DNA of 64,000 nt. Source: Kuafuiihalomonas sp050331295 (lineage in GTDB: Bacteria; Myxococcota; Kuafuiibacteriia; Kuafuiibacteriales; Kuafuiibacteriaceae). This document shows positions 7,891 through 17,470 of this stretch, piece by piece (position 1 is the first letter of the stretch; each line of letters starts with the position of its first letter). The notes under the pieces are model-generated. The model ran no database searches. It saw nothing but the letters and a program-made list of their open reading frames with translations, and was not told where the DNA came from. The DNA lies in the NCBI GenBank assembly GCA_050331295.1, contig JBHJGZ010000002.1:368495-432494 (forward strand), in the 5' to 3' direction. The position numbers and the translations under genes are program-made.

Positions 7891-10077
7891 TCACAGTTCG
7901 GAGCCATTGCTCCTCGACCGCGTCGATGTGCGCTTTCCGAACCAAAGCTCGATCGAGGCCGGAAGAACGACCAGATCGCCCAACAACGCGAAGACCACGG
8001 CCAAGCTCGTGAGCAGACCAAAATGCATGGTCGGTCCGAATTTGCTCACGAGAAGAGCTGAAAAACCGGCTGCAATGGTGATGGAAGAGAGGATGAGGCC
8101 CTTTCCAGTGGAATGGGCGGCGGAACGGAGTCGCCTATTTCGACAGGCGAAGCCGAAATGGAGGGTGTCATCCACCGCAATACCCAACGCCAGAGCGGCG
8201 ACCATGGCGGTTCCGAGATCCAGCGGAATATCCAGCACAACCATGGCCAGAAAGGTCAAAGTGACTGGGAGAACGTTGGGCAGAATCGCCAGAAGCCCCA
8301 GTCCGCCGACCCCGAGTACGACCATCACCACCACGGTCATGACGATCGCGGTGAGCAACAGGCTCGTCTGGAGAGTGCCCAGCAATGAGGCTTGCGCTTC
8401 CAGAATGAGGCTATGGTTGCCGGTGACCTGCACGGCGAGGCCGACCGGATCGAGGTGGTCCGTTGCGGCATTTCGGACGTCGGAAACGAGTCGTCGGAGC
8501 TCAGCTGCATCTACGGTTTCAATCAAGAACGTCGAGCGGACCGACCGTCCATCGGGAGACCAGAGCCTGCGCACCGCATCCGGCGGGTCTTCCAAGATGG
8601 ACCGAAAGGTCAGAGGGTCTGGAAAACGGTCTCCGGCACCTGCACGGTATGCCGCTTCTCTCGCCAAGATTCCGATATCCAGTCGGTTCAGCACCGGCTG
8701 TAGGCTCGAGACGCGCTGTCCAAAGGCGTCGAGAGCCCGGTATCTTTCTTCTTGAGCAACGTGACTCACCCATGCCGTGGTGCCGGTCGCGATCACTTCG
8801 ACGGTCTGGAGTCCGAGACCGCCGGACTCCAGAGCCTGATGGTCTTCTCGCACCAATGAGTCGGCGGGGAAATATCGGATCGCATGGGTCTCGACCCGGA
8901 GAAAAGGGTAGGCCGCCATCCCGGCCGCAGCGCCCAGAAGCCCTAGCAGCACGACCAGCCGGGGTTTGGATGCGCTGGTGAGCACCAGCCAGACGGCCAA
9001 GGCGCTGAGGCGGGAACGGGTTCGAACCGGAGGTGCGATCCAGCGAGTGGCGACCCGGAGGAAGACCGGGAGGACGACGAGGATGACCGGGAGACCGGTG
9101 ACGAGCCCTGCTGCAGTCAGGAGTCCGAACTGCTGGATGGGTCGCACAGCGCTCAAACTCAGGCTTCCGAAGCCGACCGCCGTCGTGAACAAGGCGAGAA
9201 TGATGGCCGTCTGCTTGGAACCGAGGGCAACACTGACGGGGTCCGTCTGTTTGTTCGCCACCGCGTCGAGCCAAGCCAGCACGAAATGGACAGCGCTGGC
9301 GAGCAGGATGGCAACCGTGACCGGGCGAGACGCGACGGAGAGAAGATTGGTCGTTCCGCCGAGCAAACCATAGGCTCGGTCGACGGCGACCACCGACAAG
9401 GCCACCGGGGCGAGGATCAAGAGAACCAGGGAGACTCGCGCCAAGGCCAACCACAGAACCAGCAAGCTGGCTGCTCCGGCCAAGGGAAGGGCATAGGTCT
9501 CGAGCCGCAAGCTCTGGCGGTCCAACGCCTCGTTCAGGACGGCTCCACCGCCCAGATGAACCGTAGCATCCTCCGATTCCAGTTGGTCTCGAAGGAGCCG
9601 AAGCGAATCCAGAAGAGCCATTCGCCCCATCACGTCGGTGGGGTCGACGAAGGCGAACATTCGAGCACTCCGGCCGTCTGGTGCGAGCAGGCCGAGCTCT
9701 CTATTCAAGGGACCTTCCAACCGGGACGAAAGCCTCGGTAGTTCGGAGACGCCGCCCAACGAAGGGTCGAGGAGCACCGACATCATATCGCCGAACGCGG
9801 TTGATGCGGTCAGGACCGCATTCGAGGCGCCGGTCAGGAGAGCGTGCCCCATCTCGACCGACGCTAGAACGGTCCTTGGATCCCGGGCGCGGACCTCGAT
9901 CACGACGAGGTCGTCACCGCCGAAAGCTTGCTTCAGCCTCCGATAGGCTTCTGCCGATGCGCCACGAGCATTGAGCAGCGTATCGATGGAATTGTCTCGC
10001 TTGGGCTCGGGGCCAAATACCGCCACCGCGGCCAAGACACCCAACAAGGCGAGCGCGGAAGTATTCCGGAGAGCCAC
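7891..10077 (-). CDS. MMPL/RND-superfamily exporter
   Basis: A 728-residue inner-membrane protein with the two-repeat layout of the RND superfamily: TM1 (SALALLGVLAAVAVFG), a large periplasmic loop, five helices, a second loop and five more helices. The TM4 region has NLLSVASRPVTVAILLASA and the second half has AALALGIAVDDTLHFGFA, the VDDTxH signature of the MMPL/patched-like branch. Substrates in this branch are usually lipids such as hopanoids or glycolipids; nothing here names the cargo. GTG at 10077 follows GAGGG at suitable spacing. No adaptor or outer-membrane partner is adjacent. Confidence 0.83.
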   Translation of the reverse strand: MALRNTSALALLGVLAAVAVFGPEPKRDNSIDTLLNARGASAEAYRRLKQAFGGDDLVVIEVRARDPRTVLASVEMGHALLTGASNAVLTASTAFGDMMSVLLDPSLGGVSELPRLSSRLEGPLNRELGLLAPDGRSARMFAFVDPTDVMGRMALLDSLRLLRDQLESEDATVHLGGGAVLNEALDRQSLRLETYALPLAGAASLLVLWLALARVSLVLLILAPVALSVVAVDRAYGLLGGTTNLLSVASRPVTVAILLASAVHFVLAWLDAVANKQTDPVSVALGSKQTAIILALFTTAVGFGSLSLSAVRPIQQFGLLTAAGLVTGLPVILVVLPVFLRVATRWIAPPVRTRSRLSALAVWLVLTSASKPRLVVLLGLLGAAAGMAAYPFLRVETHAIRYFPADSLVREDHQALESGGLGLQTVEVIATGTTAWVSHVAQEERYRALDAFGQRVSSLQPVLNRLDIGILAREAAYRAGAGDRFPDPLTFRSILEDPPDAVRRLWSPDGRSVRSTFLIETVDAAELRRLVSDVRNAATDHLDPVGLAVQVTGNHSLILEAQASLLGTLQTSLLLTAIVMTVVVMVVLGVGGLGLLAILPNVLPVTLTFLAMVVLDIPLDLGTAMVAALALGIAVDDTLHFGFACRNRRLRSAAHSTGKGLILSSITIAAGFSALLVSKFGPTMHFGLLTSLAVVFALLGDLVVLPASIELWFGKRTSTRSRSNGSEL

Positions 10078-10142
10078 CGATATGATCCCTCGCGTCGACG
10101 TGCCTTTGCCTCGAACCGCCGCCTTTTCAAGGTGAGGAGCGA

Positions 10143-11075
10143 CTACGGTTCGAAATCGATCAGTTCAACGTCGAACACCAGCGTCCCGGCCGGCCGACCC
10201 GGGCGATCGTTGTATGCCAGCTCTTTGGGGATCCAGAAGCGGTACTGAGAACCTTTAGTCATGAGCTGCAGGCCTTCCGTCCAACCCGGAATGACGCGAT
10301 TGAGTGGAAAGGTGGCAGGTTGACCACGGGTGCGGGAACTATCGAACATCTTTCCGTCAGTCGTCCATCCAGAGTAGTGCACCGTGACCCGACTGGTCGC
10401 AGATGGCTTGGCGGACCCGGTCCCTCTCTTCAAGACCTGGTAAGCGAGACCGGACGCGGTCTGAACCGCGCTGTCGGGTGGTGCCGAGACATTCTCTGGC
10501 ACCTCTGGAGCCGCCAAAACATCCAAGAGCTCCACGTCGAAAACCAAGGTTCCTGCCGGTTTCCCCGGCATTCCACGGTAGGCGAGTGATTCCGGAATCC
10601 AGAAACGGAAACGTTCTCCGACCGCCATCAGCTGCAGGCCTTCGGTCCATCCAGCAATCACCTGGCCCAGGCCGAAAGTGGCGGGACGGCCCCGGGTTCG
10701 GCTGCTGTCAAACATCTCACCGTCGGTGGTCCAACCGGTGTAGTGCACTTGCACACTGTCGTTGGCGCTGGGACGGCGGTCCCGCGATTCGACCGGCTTC
10801 AAGACCTTGTACCGCAGTCCCGAAGGCGTCCGTCTGGCGTCTTCGGGTGGCTCCGATACATCGGGGGGCGCGGGGATCGACTTTGGCTGCCCAGACGGTT
10901 TCGATTGGGTCAGTGAGGTGTCGTCCCCTGAACTCGAGCCTCGTGAATACGCCCGGCCTTCCGTGTCCTGTCTCTTCGTGGTCTTCTCACGCACCGTGTT
11001 CTGCTGATCCGTGGTCTCGTCCTGGCACCCCAACGCGCCAGCGGCGAACACCACGAAGATAGAGCGCCATCTCAT
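10143..11075 (-). CDS. Tandem-domain FKBP-type peptidyl-prolyl isomerase lipoprotein
   Basis: 310 residues. A short leader ends in FAAGALGC, a likely though non-ideal lipobox. A low-complexity charged linker follows, then two complete FKBP domains of about 100 residues each. The paired motifs are VQVHYTGWTTDGEMFDSS / VTVHYSGWTTDGKMFDSS and VIAGWTEGLQLMAVGERF / VIPGWTEGLQLMTKGSQY, so an internal duplication is clear. FKBPs catalyse prolyl cis-trans isomerisation and assist folding; this one should act in the periplasm on a membrane anchor. ATG at 11075 is chosen because it starts the leader. It is divergent from sucA, with about 160 bases between. Confidence 0.88.
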   Translation of the reverse strand: MRWRSIFVVFAAGALGCQDETTDQQNTVREKTTKRQDTEGRAYSRGSSSGDDTSLTQSKPSGQPKSIPAPPDVSEPPEDARRTPSGLRYKVLKPVESRDRRPSANDSVQVHYTGWTTDGEMFDSSRTRGRPATFGLGQVIAGWTEGLQLMAVGERFRFWIPESLAYRGMPGKPAGTLVFDVELLDVLAAPEVPENVSAPPDSAVQTASGLAYQVLKRGTGSAKPSATSRVTVHYSGWTTDGKMFDSSRTRGQPATFPLNRVIPGWTEGLQLMTKGSQYRFWIPKELAYNDRPGRPAGTLVFDVELIDFEP

Positions 11076-11235
11076 TCGGCGGAACACTAGTCCCCGGAGC
11101 CGGCGATGTCTGCAAAAACTCCCGGACACCCCGCGTTTCCGGCATCGATTGGAGGTCCAGGAACGCTCCTGGCCGCCTTTGTCTCGTCCGGTCTGAGTTG
11201 AGGACCCGAGGGTAACGTACTAGGACCGCCTGAGC

Positions 11236-14200
11236 ATGGATCCGGCGGTACACAATCTCGCCTTCGTGGAAGAGCTTTATGAACAGTATCTGGACGACCC
11301 GAAGTCGGTTGCGCCGGATTGGAGCGCGTACTTCGAGCAGTGGGCGGATCAACAACGTAAGCTTTCGAACGGGAACCCGGTCCAGGTGGGACCAAGTTTT
11401 CTTCCCCGGAGCATCTTCAACCCGCCCGCCTCGGGCACGGTTTCCGGAGCTGTGGAGCGAGAGTCCCGGAATCAGGAACTGCCGCCGCTCGCGGACTTCA
11501 CGAGGGGGGTTCCTTCCGGTCCGGCCGCGGCGAGGGGCCTGCCGCCTTACGACCCCGACTCCGCCGATGCGCGGCGCGCCTTTCTGAAGTCGCTCACGCT
11601 CTTCAAGGAACTTTCCGAGGGCGACCTCGATACGCTTCTTCCGCTGGCCGAGGATGTTCACTACGAAGCCGGACAAGCGATCGTCAGAGAGGGGGAGGTC
11701 GGTTCGGATCTCTTTGTCATCACCCAAGGCGTCGTCGAGGTTCGACGCCGCGGCCAACTCTTCGTGTCCTTGGGGGTCGGAGAGGTTCTCGGGGAGATGT
11801 CGGTCTTCGATGGTCAACCGCGGTCAGCCGACGTCGTCGCTTCGACCGGGGTTCACGCCCTGCGTTTGTCTGGATCCGATGTCACCCGAGCCGTGGTGGA
11901 ACGTCCTGCCGTCGCACGAAAGATCCTTCAAGTGTTGAGTCAGAGGCTCCGTGAAACGAGCACCCGGCAGGACCGCGTTGACCAATTGATCCGAGCCTAT
12001 CGAGTTCGAGGTCACCTTCTGGCGCAGCTCGACCCGCTCGGCTTCAATGCACCGCAGGCCAATCCCGAGCTGAATCCCAGCTACTACGGCTTCGAACAGG
12101 ACGACCTGGACCTGGTGTTTTCTTCCACCACGATTCCGGGTCGGTCCACCATGACTCTTCGGGAGATCCTTCGGCATCTTCACAATACATACTGTCGATT
12201 CATTGGTGTGCAGTTCATGCACATCGATGATCTGCAGGTGAAGATGTGGCTTCAGGATCGCATGGAGACCAGTCAGAACGTTCGCCGGCTCAGTCGAGAG
12301 GAACAGCTGCGAATTTTGACCAAGCTGACCGATGCGGAGGCTTTCGAGCAGTTCATCCACAAGAAGTTCATCGGTGCGAAGCGATTCTCGCTGGAAGGTG
12401 CCGAAAGTCTGATTCCATTGCTCGACTTGGCAATCGAAGAGGCAGGAGAGCGTGGCGTCCGGGAGATCGTGCTGGGAATGGCACATCGTGGTCGACTCAA
12501 CGTGTTGGCCAACGTCATCGGCAAGTCCCCTCACCAGATCTTTCGAGAGTTCGATGACCAGGCGCCCGACAGCAAGTTCGGTCGGGGTGACGTGAAGTAT
12601 CACTTGGGTCATTCGAGTGACTACGTCACGTCGTCCGGAAACAAGGTCCACATCTCGCTGTCATTCAACCCGAGCCATCTCGAATTCGTGAATCCAGTTG
12701 TCATGGGGCGAATACGCGCCAAACAGGATCGCCACCACGATGTTCACCGCAACCTGGGTTTGGGAATTCTGATACACGGCGACGCGAGCTTCGCAGGACA
12801 GGGCGTCGTGCAAGAGACGCTCAACATGAGCGCGCTCGAGGGCTATCGCACTGGAGGTATCCTCCACATCATCCTCAACAACCAGATTGGATTTACGACC
12901 AACCCTACTGATGGTCGTTCCACTCAGTATGCGACCGATGTCGCAAAAATGCTGCAGGTTCCCATCATCCACGTGAATGGAGAGCATCCGGAGGCGGTCG
13001 CGCAAGCCGTTCATCTGGCGCTCGAGTTTCGAGAGACCTTCAGTCAAGACGTCGTGATCGATATGTACTGTTATCGTCGCTACGGTCACAACGAAGGCGA
13101 CGAACCATCGTTCACGCAGCCTGGCATGTATGAGGTGATTCGGAATCGAAAATCGGTTCGGGATGGATACCTCGACAATCTCTATGAGATGGGCAACGTC
13201 ACCTCGGAAGAAGCAGACCGGATTGCGGTCGAACGCCGGGACCGCCTGGAGGCCGAGCTGGGCATCGCTCGTCAGGAGCCGACGACTCAAGACATGTCGT
13301 CGGGACAGGGCTTCTGGAAGGGCTTCCAGGGAGGTCGTGATGCAGACACTCCAACCGTGGATACGTCTCTATCTGCCGACGAGCTGTCTCGTCTGCTGAC
13401 ACGCCTCACGGAGCTGCCGCACGACTTCGAGCCGCACCCGAAGCTGAAGCGCATCCTGTCAATGCGACGCGAAATGGCCGAGGGTCATCGGGAGCTCGAT
13501 TGGTCGGCTGGGGAAGCTCTGGCCTATGCGAGTTTGCTGCATCGCGGCACGCGGATTCGGCTGACCGGTCAGGATTCCGAGAGGGGGACGTTCAGTCACC
13601 GGCATTCCGTCCTCCACGACTACAAGACTGGTCGTGAATTGAATGTATTCAGTCTCATTGAGGGTGGCACATTCGAAGTCCGCAACTCACCTCTGTCGGA
13701 GACCGGCGCCCTGGGCTTCGAGTATGGCTATAGTCTGGACTATCCAGAGGCCCTGGTGGTGTGGGAGGCGCAATTCGGCGATTTCATCAACGGAGCTCAG
13801 GTCATCGTCGACCAGTTCGTCACCAGTGGAGAAGACAAGTGGCGCCGGCTTTCCGGCCTGGTCTTGCTGCTACCCCACGGATTCGAGGGCCAAGGGCCCG
13901 AACACTCCAGCGCCCGACTCGAACGTTTCTTGGTCGCGGCTGCCGAAGACAACATTCAAGTTTGTAACTTCACGACTCCGGCTCAGTTCTTCCATGCCCT
14001 TCGGCGTCAGGTGATCAGGCCGTTTCGTAAACCGCTGGTCGTGATGTCCCCGAAGAGCCTGCTACGCCATCCGAAGGCGACGAGTCCCCTCTCCGAATTT
14101 GCGGACCGCGGATTTCAACGCATCATTCCGGACGTTCAACCGATCGGTTCCGAGGTGCGTCGGGTCCTTTTGTGTTCGGGCAAAGTGTACTATGAGCTGG

Positions 14201-14523
14201 AGGAGCGGCGGGAACAGTTGAAAGCTCACGATGTCGCGCTGATTCGTGTGGAGCAGCTGTACCCTCTCCATGACACGGACCTGATGGAGGTGCTCGATCC
14301 CTACCCTCAGGGCACAGAGGTGGTTTGGGTCCAAGAGGAGCCCGCCAATATGGGCGCTTGGGCATTTTTCAAGGTTCGATTCGGTGAGACGCTCCATGGC
14401 CGGCACCCCTTCCGGTCCGTGACCCGGCAAGCATCGGCGAGCCCGGCCACCGGGTCCGCCGCTGCCCACAAGGTCGAACAGGAACGATTGATGGAGGCGG
14501 CGTTCGAACCGTCGGACGGGTGA
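11236..14523 (+). CDS. sucA: 2-oxoglutarate dehydrogenase E1 with inserted cyclic-nucleotide-binding domain
   Basis: 1095 residues against about 930 for classic SucA. Residues 1-40 (HNLAFVEELYEQYLDDP) are the E2-docking segment of E1o. A low-complexity linker follows, and residues about 117-240 form a CRP-type cNMP-binding domain: LFKELSEGDLDTLLPLAE, GSDLFVITQGVVEV, then the phosphate cassette GEVLGEMSVFDGQPRSADV with the conserved Glu and Arg-Ser. The normal E1o resumes at LIRAYRVRGHLLAQLDPLG and keeps GMAHRGRLNVLANV, HGDASFAGQGVV (thiamine diphosphate site), YGHNEGDEPSFTQP and EAQFGDFINGAQ. It decarboxylates 2-oxoglutarate in the TCA cycle. sucB follows after 18 bases. The domain suggests allosteric control by cAMP or cGMP (inferred). 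The frame is continuous, so this is not an assembly join. Confidence 0.95.
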   Translation: MDPAVHNLAFVEELYEQYLDDPKSVAPDWSAYFEQWADQQRKLSNGNPVQVGPSFLPRSIFNPPASGTVSGAVERESRNQELPPLADFTRGVPSGPAAARGLPPYDPDSADARRAFLKSLTLFKELSEGDLDTLLPLAEDVHYEAGQAIVREGEVGSDLFVITQGVVEVRRRGQLFVSLGVGEVLGEMSVFDGQPRSADVVASTGVHALRLSGSDVTRAVVERPAVARKILQVLSQRLRETSTRQDRVDQLIRAYRVRGHLLAQLDPLGFNAPQANPELNPSYYGFEQDDLDLVFSSTTIPGRSTMTLREILRHLHNTYCRFIGVQFMHIDDLQVKMWLQDRMETSQNVRRLSREEQLRILTKLTDAEAFEQFIHKKFIGAKRFSLEGAESLIPLLDLAIEEAGERGVREIVLGMAHRGRLNVLANVIGKSPHQIFREFDDQAPDSKFGRGDVKYHLGHSSDYVTSSGNKVHISLSFNPSHLEFVNPVVMGRIRAKQDRHHDVHRNLGLGILIHGDASFAGQGVVQETLNMSALEGYRTGGILHIILNNQIGFTTNPTDGRSTQYATDVAKMLQVPIIHVNGEHPEAVAQAVHLALEFRETFSQDVVIDMYCYRRYGHNEGDEPSFTQPGMYEVIRNRKSVRDGYLDNLYEMGNVTSEEADRIAVERRDRLEAELGIARQEPTTQDMSSGQGFWKGFQGGRDADTPTVDTSLSADELSRLLTRLTELPHDFEPHPKLKRILSMRREMAEGHRELDWSAGEALAYASLLHRGTRIRLTGQDSERGTFSHRHSVLHDYKTGRELNVFSLIEGGTFEVRNSPLSETGALGFEYGYSLDYPEALVVWEAQFGDFINGAQVIVDQFVTSGEDKWRRLSGLVLLLPHGFEGQGPEHSSARLERFLVAAAEDNIQVCNFTTPAQFFHALRRQVIRPFRKPLVVMSPKSLLRHPKATSPLSEFADRGFQRIIPDVQPIGSEVRRVLLCSGKVYYELEERREQLKAHDVALIRVEQLYPLHDTDLMEVLDPYPQGTEVVWVQEEPANMGAWAFFKVRFGETLHGRHPFRSVTRQASASPATGSAAAHKVEQERLMEAAFEPSDG

Positions 14524-14541
14524 GCGCGGCGTACGATAAAG

Positions 14542-15828
14542 ATGGCAACAGAGCTCAAGGTCCCGTCGGCGGGCGAATCAATCACCGAAGTCACGATTGT
14601 CGAGTGGCTCAAAGATGAGGGCGGGTTTGCGGACCTCGATGAAACCATTGCGGTCATCGAAACCGATAAAGCCAACGTCGAGGTCAATGCGCCTGTCGCC
14701 GGAACGCTTCAAAAGATTCTGAAAGGTGCCGGCGAGACGGCCGAGGTCGGCGAGGTCATCGGAATGATGGAACCCGGTGAACGGCCCGCCGCGTCTGCAT
14801 CCAAGCGGACCGAGAAACCGGAACAGTCGGACGCCGCGCCATCCGGCTCCGGGGCACCAGCTTCGGAATCGCCGCCTCCGTCGGGGTCGAGTGAGCGGTC
14901 TTCCATCGAGGAGGGAGGGCCCACCGGCTCAGCTCCCATCGAAAAGGCCTCGGCTGCGTCTCCGACGACGACCAACGACACGAGCCACGCGGCCTTTGCG
15001 TCGCCGGCGGTACGCAGGGCGATGCGAGAACATCACGTCGACCTGAGCGGCGTCTCGGGGAGCGGGCCTGGCGGTCGGATTACCATGGCCGACCTCCAGG
15101 GCCTCCGTGCAGGCCCGACGGTCGGTCCTCGGGGCGAAGAGCGGGTGGCCATGACGTCCCTCCGCAAGCGGATTGCCGAACGGCTCGTCCAATCTCAGAA
15201 CGACGCGGCCCTCCTCACGACCTTCAACGAAGTCGACATGGGACCGGTGATGTCGCTGCGGAAGCAGTACCAAGACGAGTTCGTTTCAAAACACGGCATC
15301 AAGCTCGGCTTCATGTCTTTCTTCGTAAAGGCTTGTATCGAAGCGTTGAAGGAGTTCCCAGCCATCAATGCCGAAATCGATGGAAACGAGATCATTTATA
15401 AAGACTACTATGACATAGGCGTGGCCGTCGGCGGAGGTCGCGGACTCGTGGTTCCGGTGATCCGGAGCGCCGAACGTCTGAGCTTCGCGCAAATCGAGAA
15501 GACGATCGCCGACTTTGGTCGACGAGCTCGAGACAACAAGTTGAAGGTCGAAGAGCTCCAGGGCGGAACCTTTACCATCAGCAACGGCGGAGTCTACGGG
15601 TCGTTGATGTCCACGCCCATCATCAATCCTCCCCAGAGCGGCATTCTCGGAATGCATGCCATTCAGGACCGACCGGTGGTCCGAGACGGTCAAGTGGTCC
15701 CAGGCAAGATGATGTATCTTGCTTTGACCTACGACCACCGACTCGTGGACGGGCGCGAGGCCGTCACCTTCTTGGTGAAGATCAAGCATCTGGTCGAGGA
15801 CCCCACCCGTCTATTGTTGGAAGTGTAG
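14542..15828 (+). CDS. sucB: Dihydrolipoamide succinyltransferase (E2 of 2-oxoglutarate dehydrogenase)
   Basis: 428 residues. An N-terminal lipoyl domain has the lipoylated lysine in ETDKANVEVNAPVAG. A Pro/Ser/Ala-rich linker follows, then a peripheral subunit-binding domain (ASPAVRRAMREHHVDL, GPGGRITMADL) and the catalytic domain with FTISNGGVYGSLMSTPI and the active-site HRLVDGREAV. It transfers succinyl from lipoate to CoA. It directly follows sucA. No dihydrolipoamide dehydrogenase gene follows, so E3 must be encoded elsewhere. The gene ends four bases before the convergent DoxX-family gene. Confidence 0.95.
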   Translation: MATELKVPSAGESITEVTIVEWLKDEGGFADLDETIAVIETDKANVEVNAPVAGTLQKILKGAGETAEVGEVIGMMEPGERPAASASKRTEKPEQSDAAPSGSGAPASESPPPSGSSERSSIEEGGPTGSAPIEKASAASPTTTNDTSHAAFASPAVRRAMREHHVDLSGVSGSGPGGRITMADLQGLRAGPTVGPRGEERVAMTSLRKRIAERLVQSQNDAALLTTFNEVDMGPVMSLRKQYQDEFVSKHGIKLGFMSFFVKACIEALKEFPAINAEIDGNEIIYKDYYDIGVAVGGGRGLVVPVIRSAERLSFAQIEKTIADFGRRARDNKLKVEELQGGTFTISNGGVYGSLMSTPIINPPQSGILGMHAIQDRPVVRDGQVVPGKMMYLALTYDHRLVDGREAVTFLVKIKHLVEDPTRLLLEV

Positions 15829-15832
15829 ACCG

Positions 15833-16276
15833 TCACTGCTCTCGAGAAGGGGAACCCCGGCGATGGATGAGAGCGTCGACAGACCAGCGGCCCGGGCCGG
15901 TGAGAAGCAGGACGGCGAACGGAATCAAGTAGAGAAGGGCGAATTCCTTCTTGGCCCAGGGGTCGGCGCCGTGAACGATGGCCGCTGCCACCAGCATGGT
16001 CACGATCAGTGGAAGACATGACAGTCGCGTGAGAAGGCCTGCTGCGACCATGAGCGCGCATGCCACCTCCGCGAACGTAGCCAGAAATAGGCTTACCTGA
16101 GGTCCGAGCCCCAGAGGATCGGCAAACGTGCCTCCTTCCAGCAGTTTGAACAGTTTGGGAACGCCGTGCCCGAAGCACATCAAGGTCGCCGAGGAGACCC
16201 GAAGGACGAGAAGTCCCAGATTCCGCAAGTCCTCACGGGGTGTATCGAAGGTCAGAAGTCGAAAGAATGGGGCCAC
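15833..16276 (-). CDS. DoxX-family membrane protein
   Basis: 147 residues with four predicted membrane segments. Family signs are GLLVLRVSSATLMCFGHGVPK near the N-terminus, FLATFAEVACALMVAAGLL in the middle and WAKKEFALLYLIPFAVLLL near the end. DoxX proteins are small quinone-linked or redox-associated membrane proteins whose precise bacterial role varies. GTG at 16276 is used, with no strong ribosome site. It is convergent with sucB and 28 bases downstream of the TPR lipoprotein gene on the same strand. Confidence 0.8.
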   Translation of the reverse strand: MAPFFRLLTFDTPREDLRNLGLLVLRVSSATLMCFGHGVPKLFKLLEGGTFADPLGLGPQVSLFLATFAEVACALMVAAGLLTRLSCLPLIVTMLVAAAIVHGADPWAKKEFALLYLIPFAVLLLTGPGRWSVDALIHRRGSPSREQ

Positions 16277-16303
16277 GGGGATGAAACACGTTGGATCCCG
16301 GCT

Positions 16304-17317
16304 TCATTCGGACGACGGGGCGAGCAGCCTTTTCTTGGAGGGAACGTACGAGGAACTGGGCCTCGGCGCCCCGGCGAGCGCTGCGGTGGTTTCGGCCAGC
16401 CTGGCTTTCAGCCGCTCGTCGTCGGGTTGGGCCCGGGTCGCTGCCTCCAGTTCGGCTCGGGCGTGGGCGAAGCGACCGGTACGGGCGTAGAGGAGCGCCA
16501 AGTTCAGGCGGGCGGAACCCAGACGAGGATCCAGTTCGATGGCCCGGCGGTAGTGGACCTCCGCATTTCGGAAGTCGCCTTGTTGTGCCGCGATCAGCCC
16601 TAGATTGTTGTGGCCGAAAGCGAGCCGCGGCCAGGCGGCAAGGGCCACCTCGAGGAGTGTTCTGGCTTCTTCAAAGGCCTTCGAACGTCGGGCGTCATCC
16701 GCCCTCTGAAGCAACTCGGACGCGCGATTGTTGTAGAAGAGGGCGATCGCTTCTCGGTCCGAAACACGCCGGGTCGCATATGGATTGAAGAAGACATTGT
16801 CATAGTCGAGGAAGAGGGGTCCATGGAGACCTCGAACCGCGCCGCTGATGTGATTGGACACCACGAGGAAGCCGGAGCCGGGGCGCGCGAAGAAGACCGG
16901 ATTTCGAGATACGATATAGTAGGACGAAAACCCAGCCGCCCGGGCCAGCGCGATGTACACCGTGGCGATGGAAAAGCAGTTCCCTTCCTTCCGGGCCAGG
17001 GTCTCTTTCAGTGTTCCGGTCGCATCGGGGACGTACCTGATGCCGAGCTCCAGCGGGTCGTCGATGGCGGCCGCCATTCGGATGACGCGCTCGTTGAGGG
17101 AGCTCCCGGTGGACGTGAGTCGCCGGGCCAACTCGATGTGCTCGCTCTCGTAAGCAAAGGGCACCACCACGTCATTGGGCCGTATCTTGGGCAGGGCCTC
17201 GGCGATGTCCGCCTGATGGCCGCGGATCTCCCGGCGGTGTTGTCGAAGCGACGCATTGCAGCCGAGCAGGCCGATGCCGGTAAACAGTCCGACCGCTGCC
17301 ATGATGGTCCTTTTCAT
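16304..17317 (-). CDS. Transglutaminase-like lipoprotein with TPR repeats
   Basis: 337 residues. The leader MKRTIMAAVGLFTGIGLLGC has a clear lipobox with Cys20. Residues about 60-190 resemble a transglutaminase/cysteine-protease core: KEGNCFSIATVYIALARAAG (candidate Cys), NHISGAV (candidate His) and FLDYDNVFFNP (candidate Asp). The C-terminal third has tetratricopeptide repeats, for example AFGHNNLGLIAAQQGDFRNA and GSARLNLALLYARTGRFAHA. ATG at 17317 has GGAG upstream. The layout suggests a periplasmic scaffold with a protease-like domain. Whether the domain is catalytic is not known, and no partner is adjacent. Confidence 0.75.
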   Translation of the reverse strand: MKRTIMAAVGLFTGIGLLGCNASLRQHRREIRGHQADIAEALPKIRPNDVVVPFAYESEHIELARRLTSTGSSLNERVIRMAAAIDDPLELGIRYVPDATGTLKETLARKEGNCFSIATVYIALARAAGFSSYYIVSRNPVFFARPGSGFLVVSNHISGAVRGLHGPLFLDYDNVFFNPYATRRVSDREAIALFYNNRASELLQRADDARRSKAFEEARTLLEVALAAWPRLAFGHNNLGLIAAQQGDFRNAEVHYRRAIELDPRLGSARLNLALLYARTGRFAHARAELEAATRAQPDDERLKARLAETTAALAGAPRPSSSYVPSKKRLLAPSSE

Positions 17318-17470
17318 CGTATCTCCGTCAGCGCGCCATGTTCGGCGATTCAACCCGGCCTGACCAGCCCCGGCCTGACCCGGAGGGAAGACGAGGGGCC
17401 CGATCAGGTCTGAACACGAAGACTCCGCGTGTCGTTGACCTCCGGGCCGGAGACCCCTAACGGCGGAAGC

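Noticed and set aside
15833..16276. DoxX-family gene as a third subunit of the 2-oxoglutarate dehydrogenase operon
   Set aside because: It is on the opposite strand and convergent, so it is not co-transcribed with sucAB.
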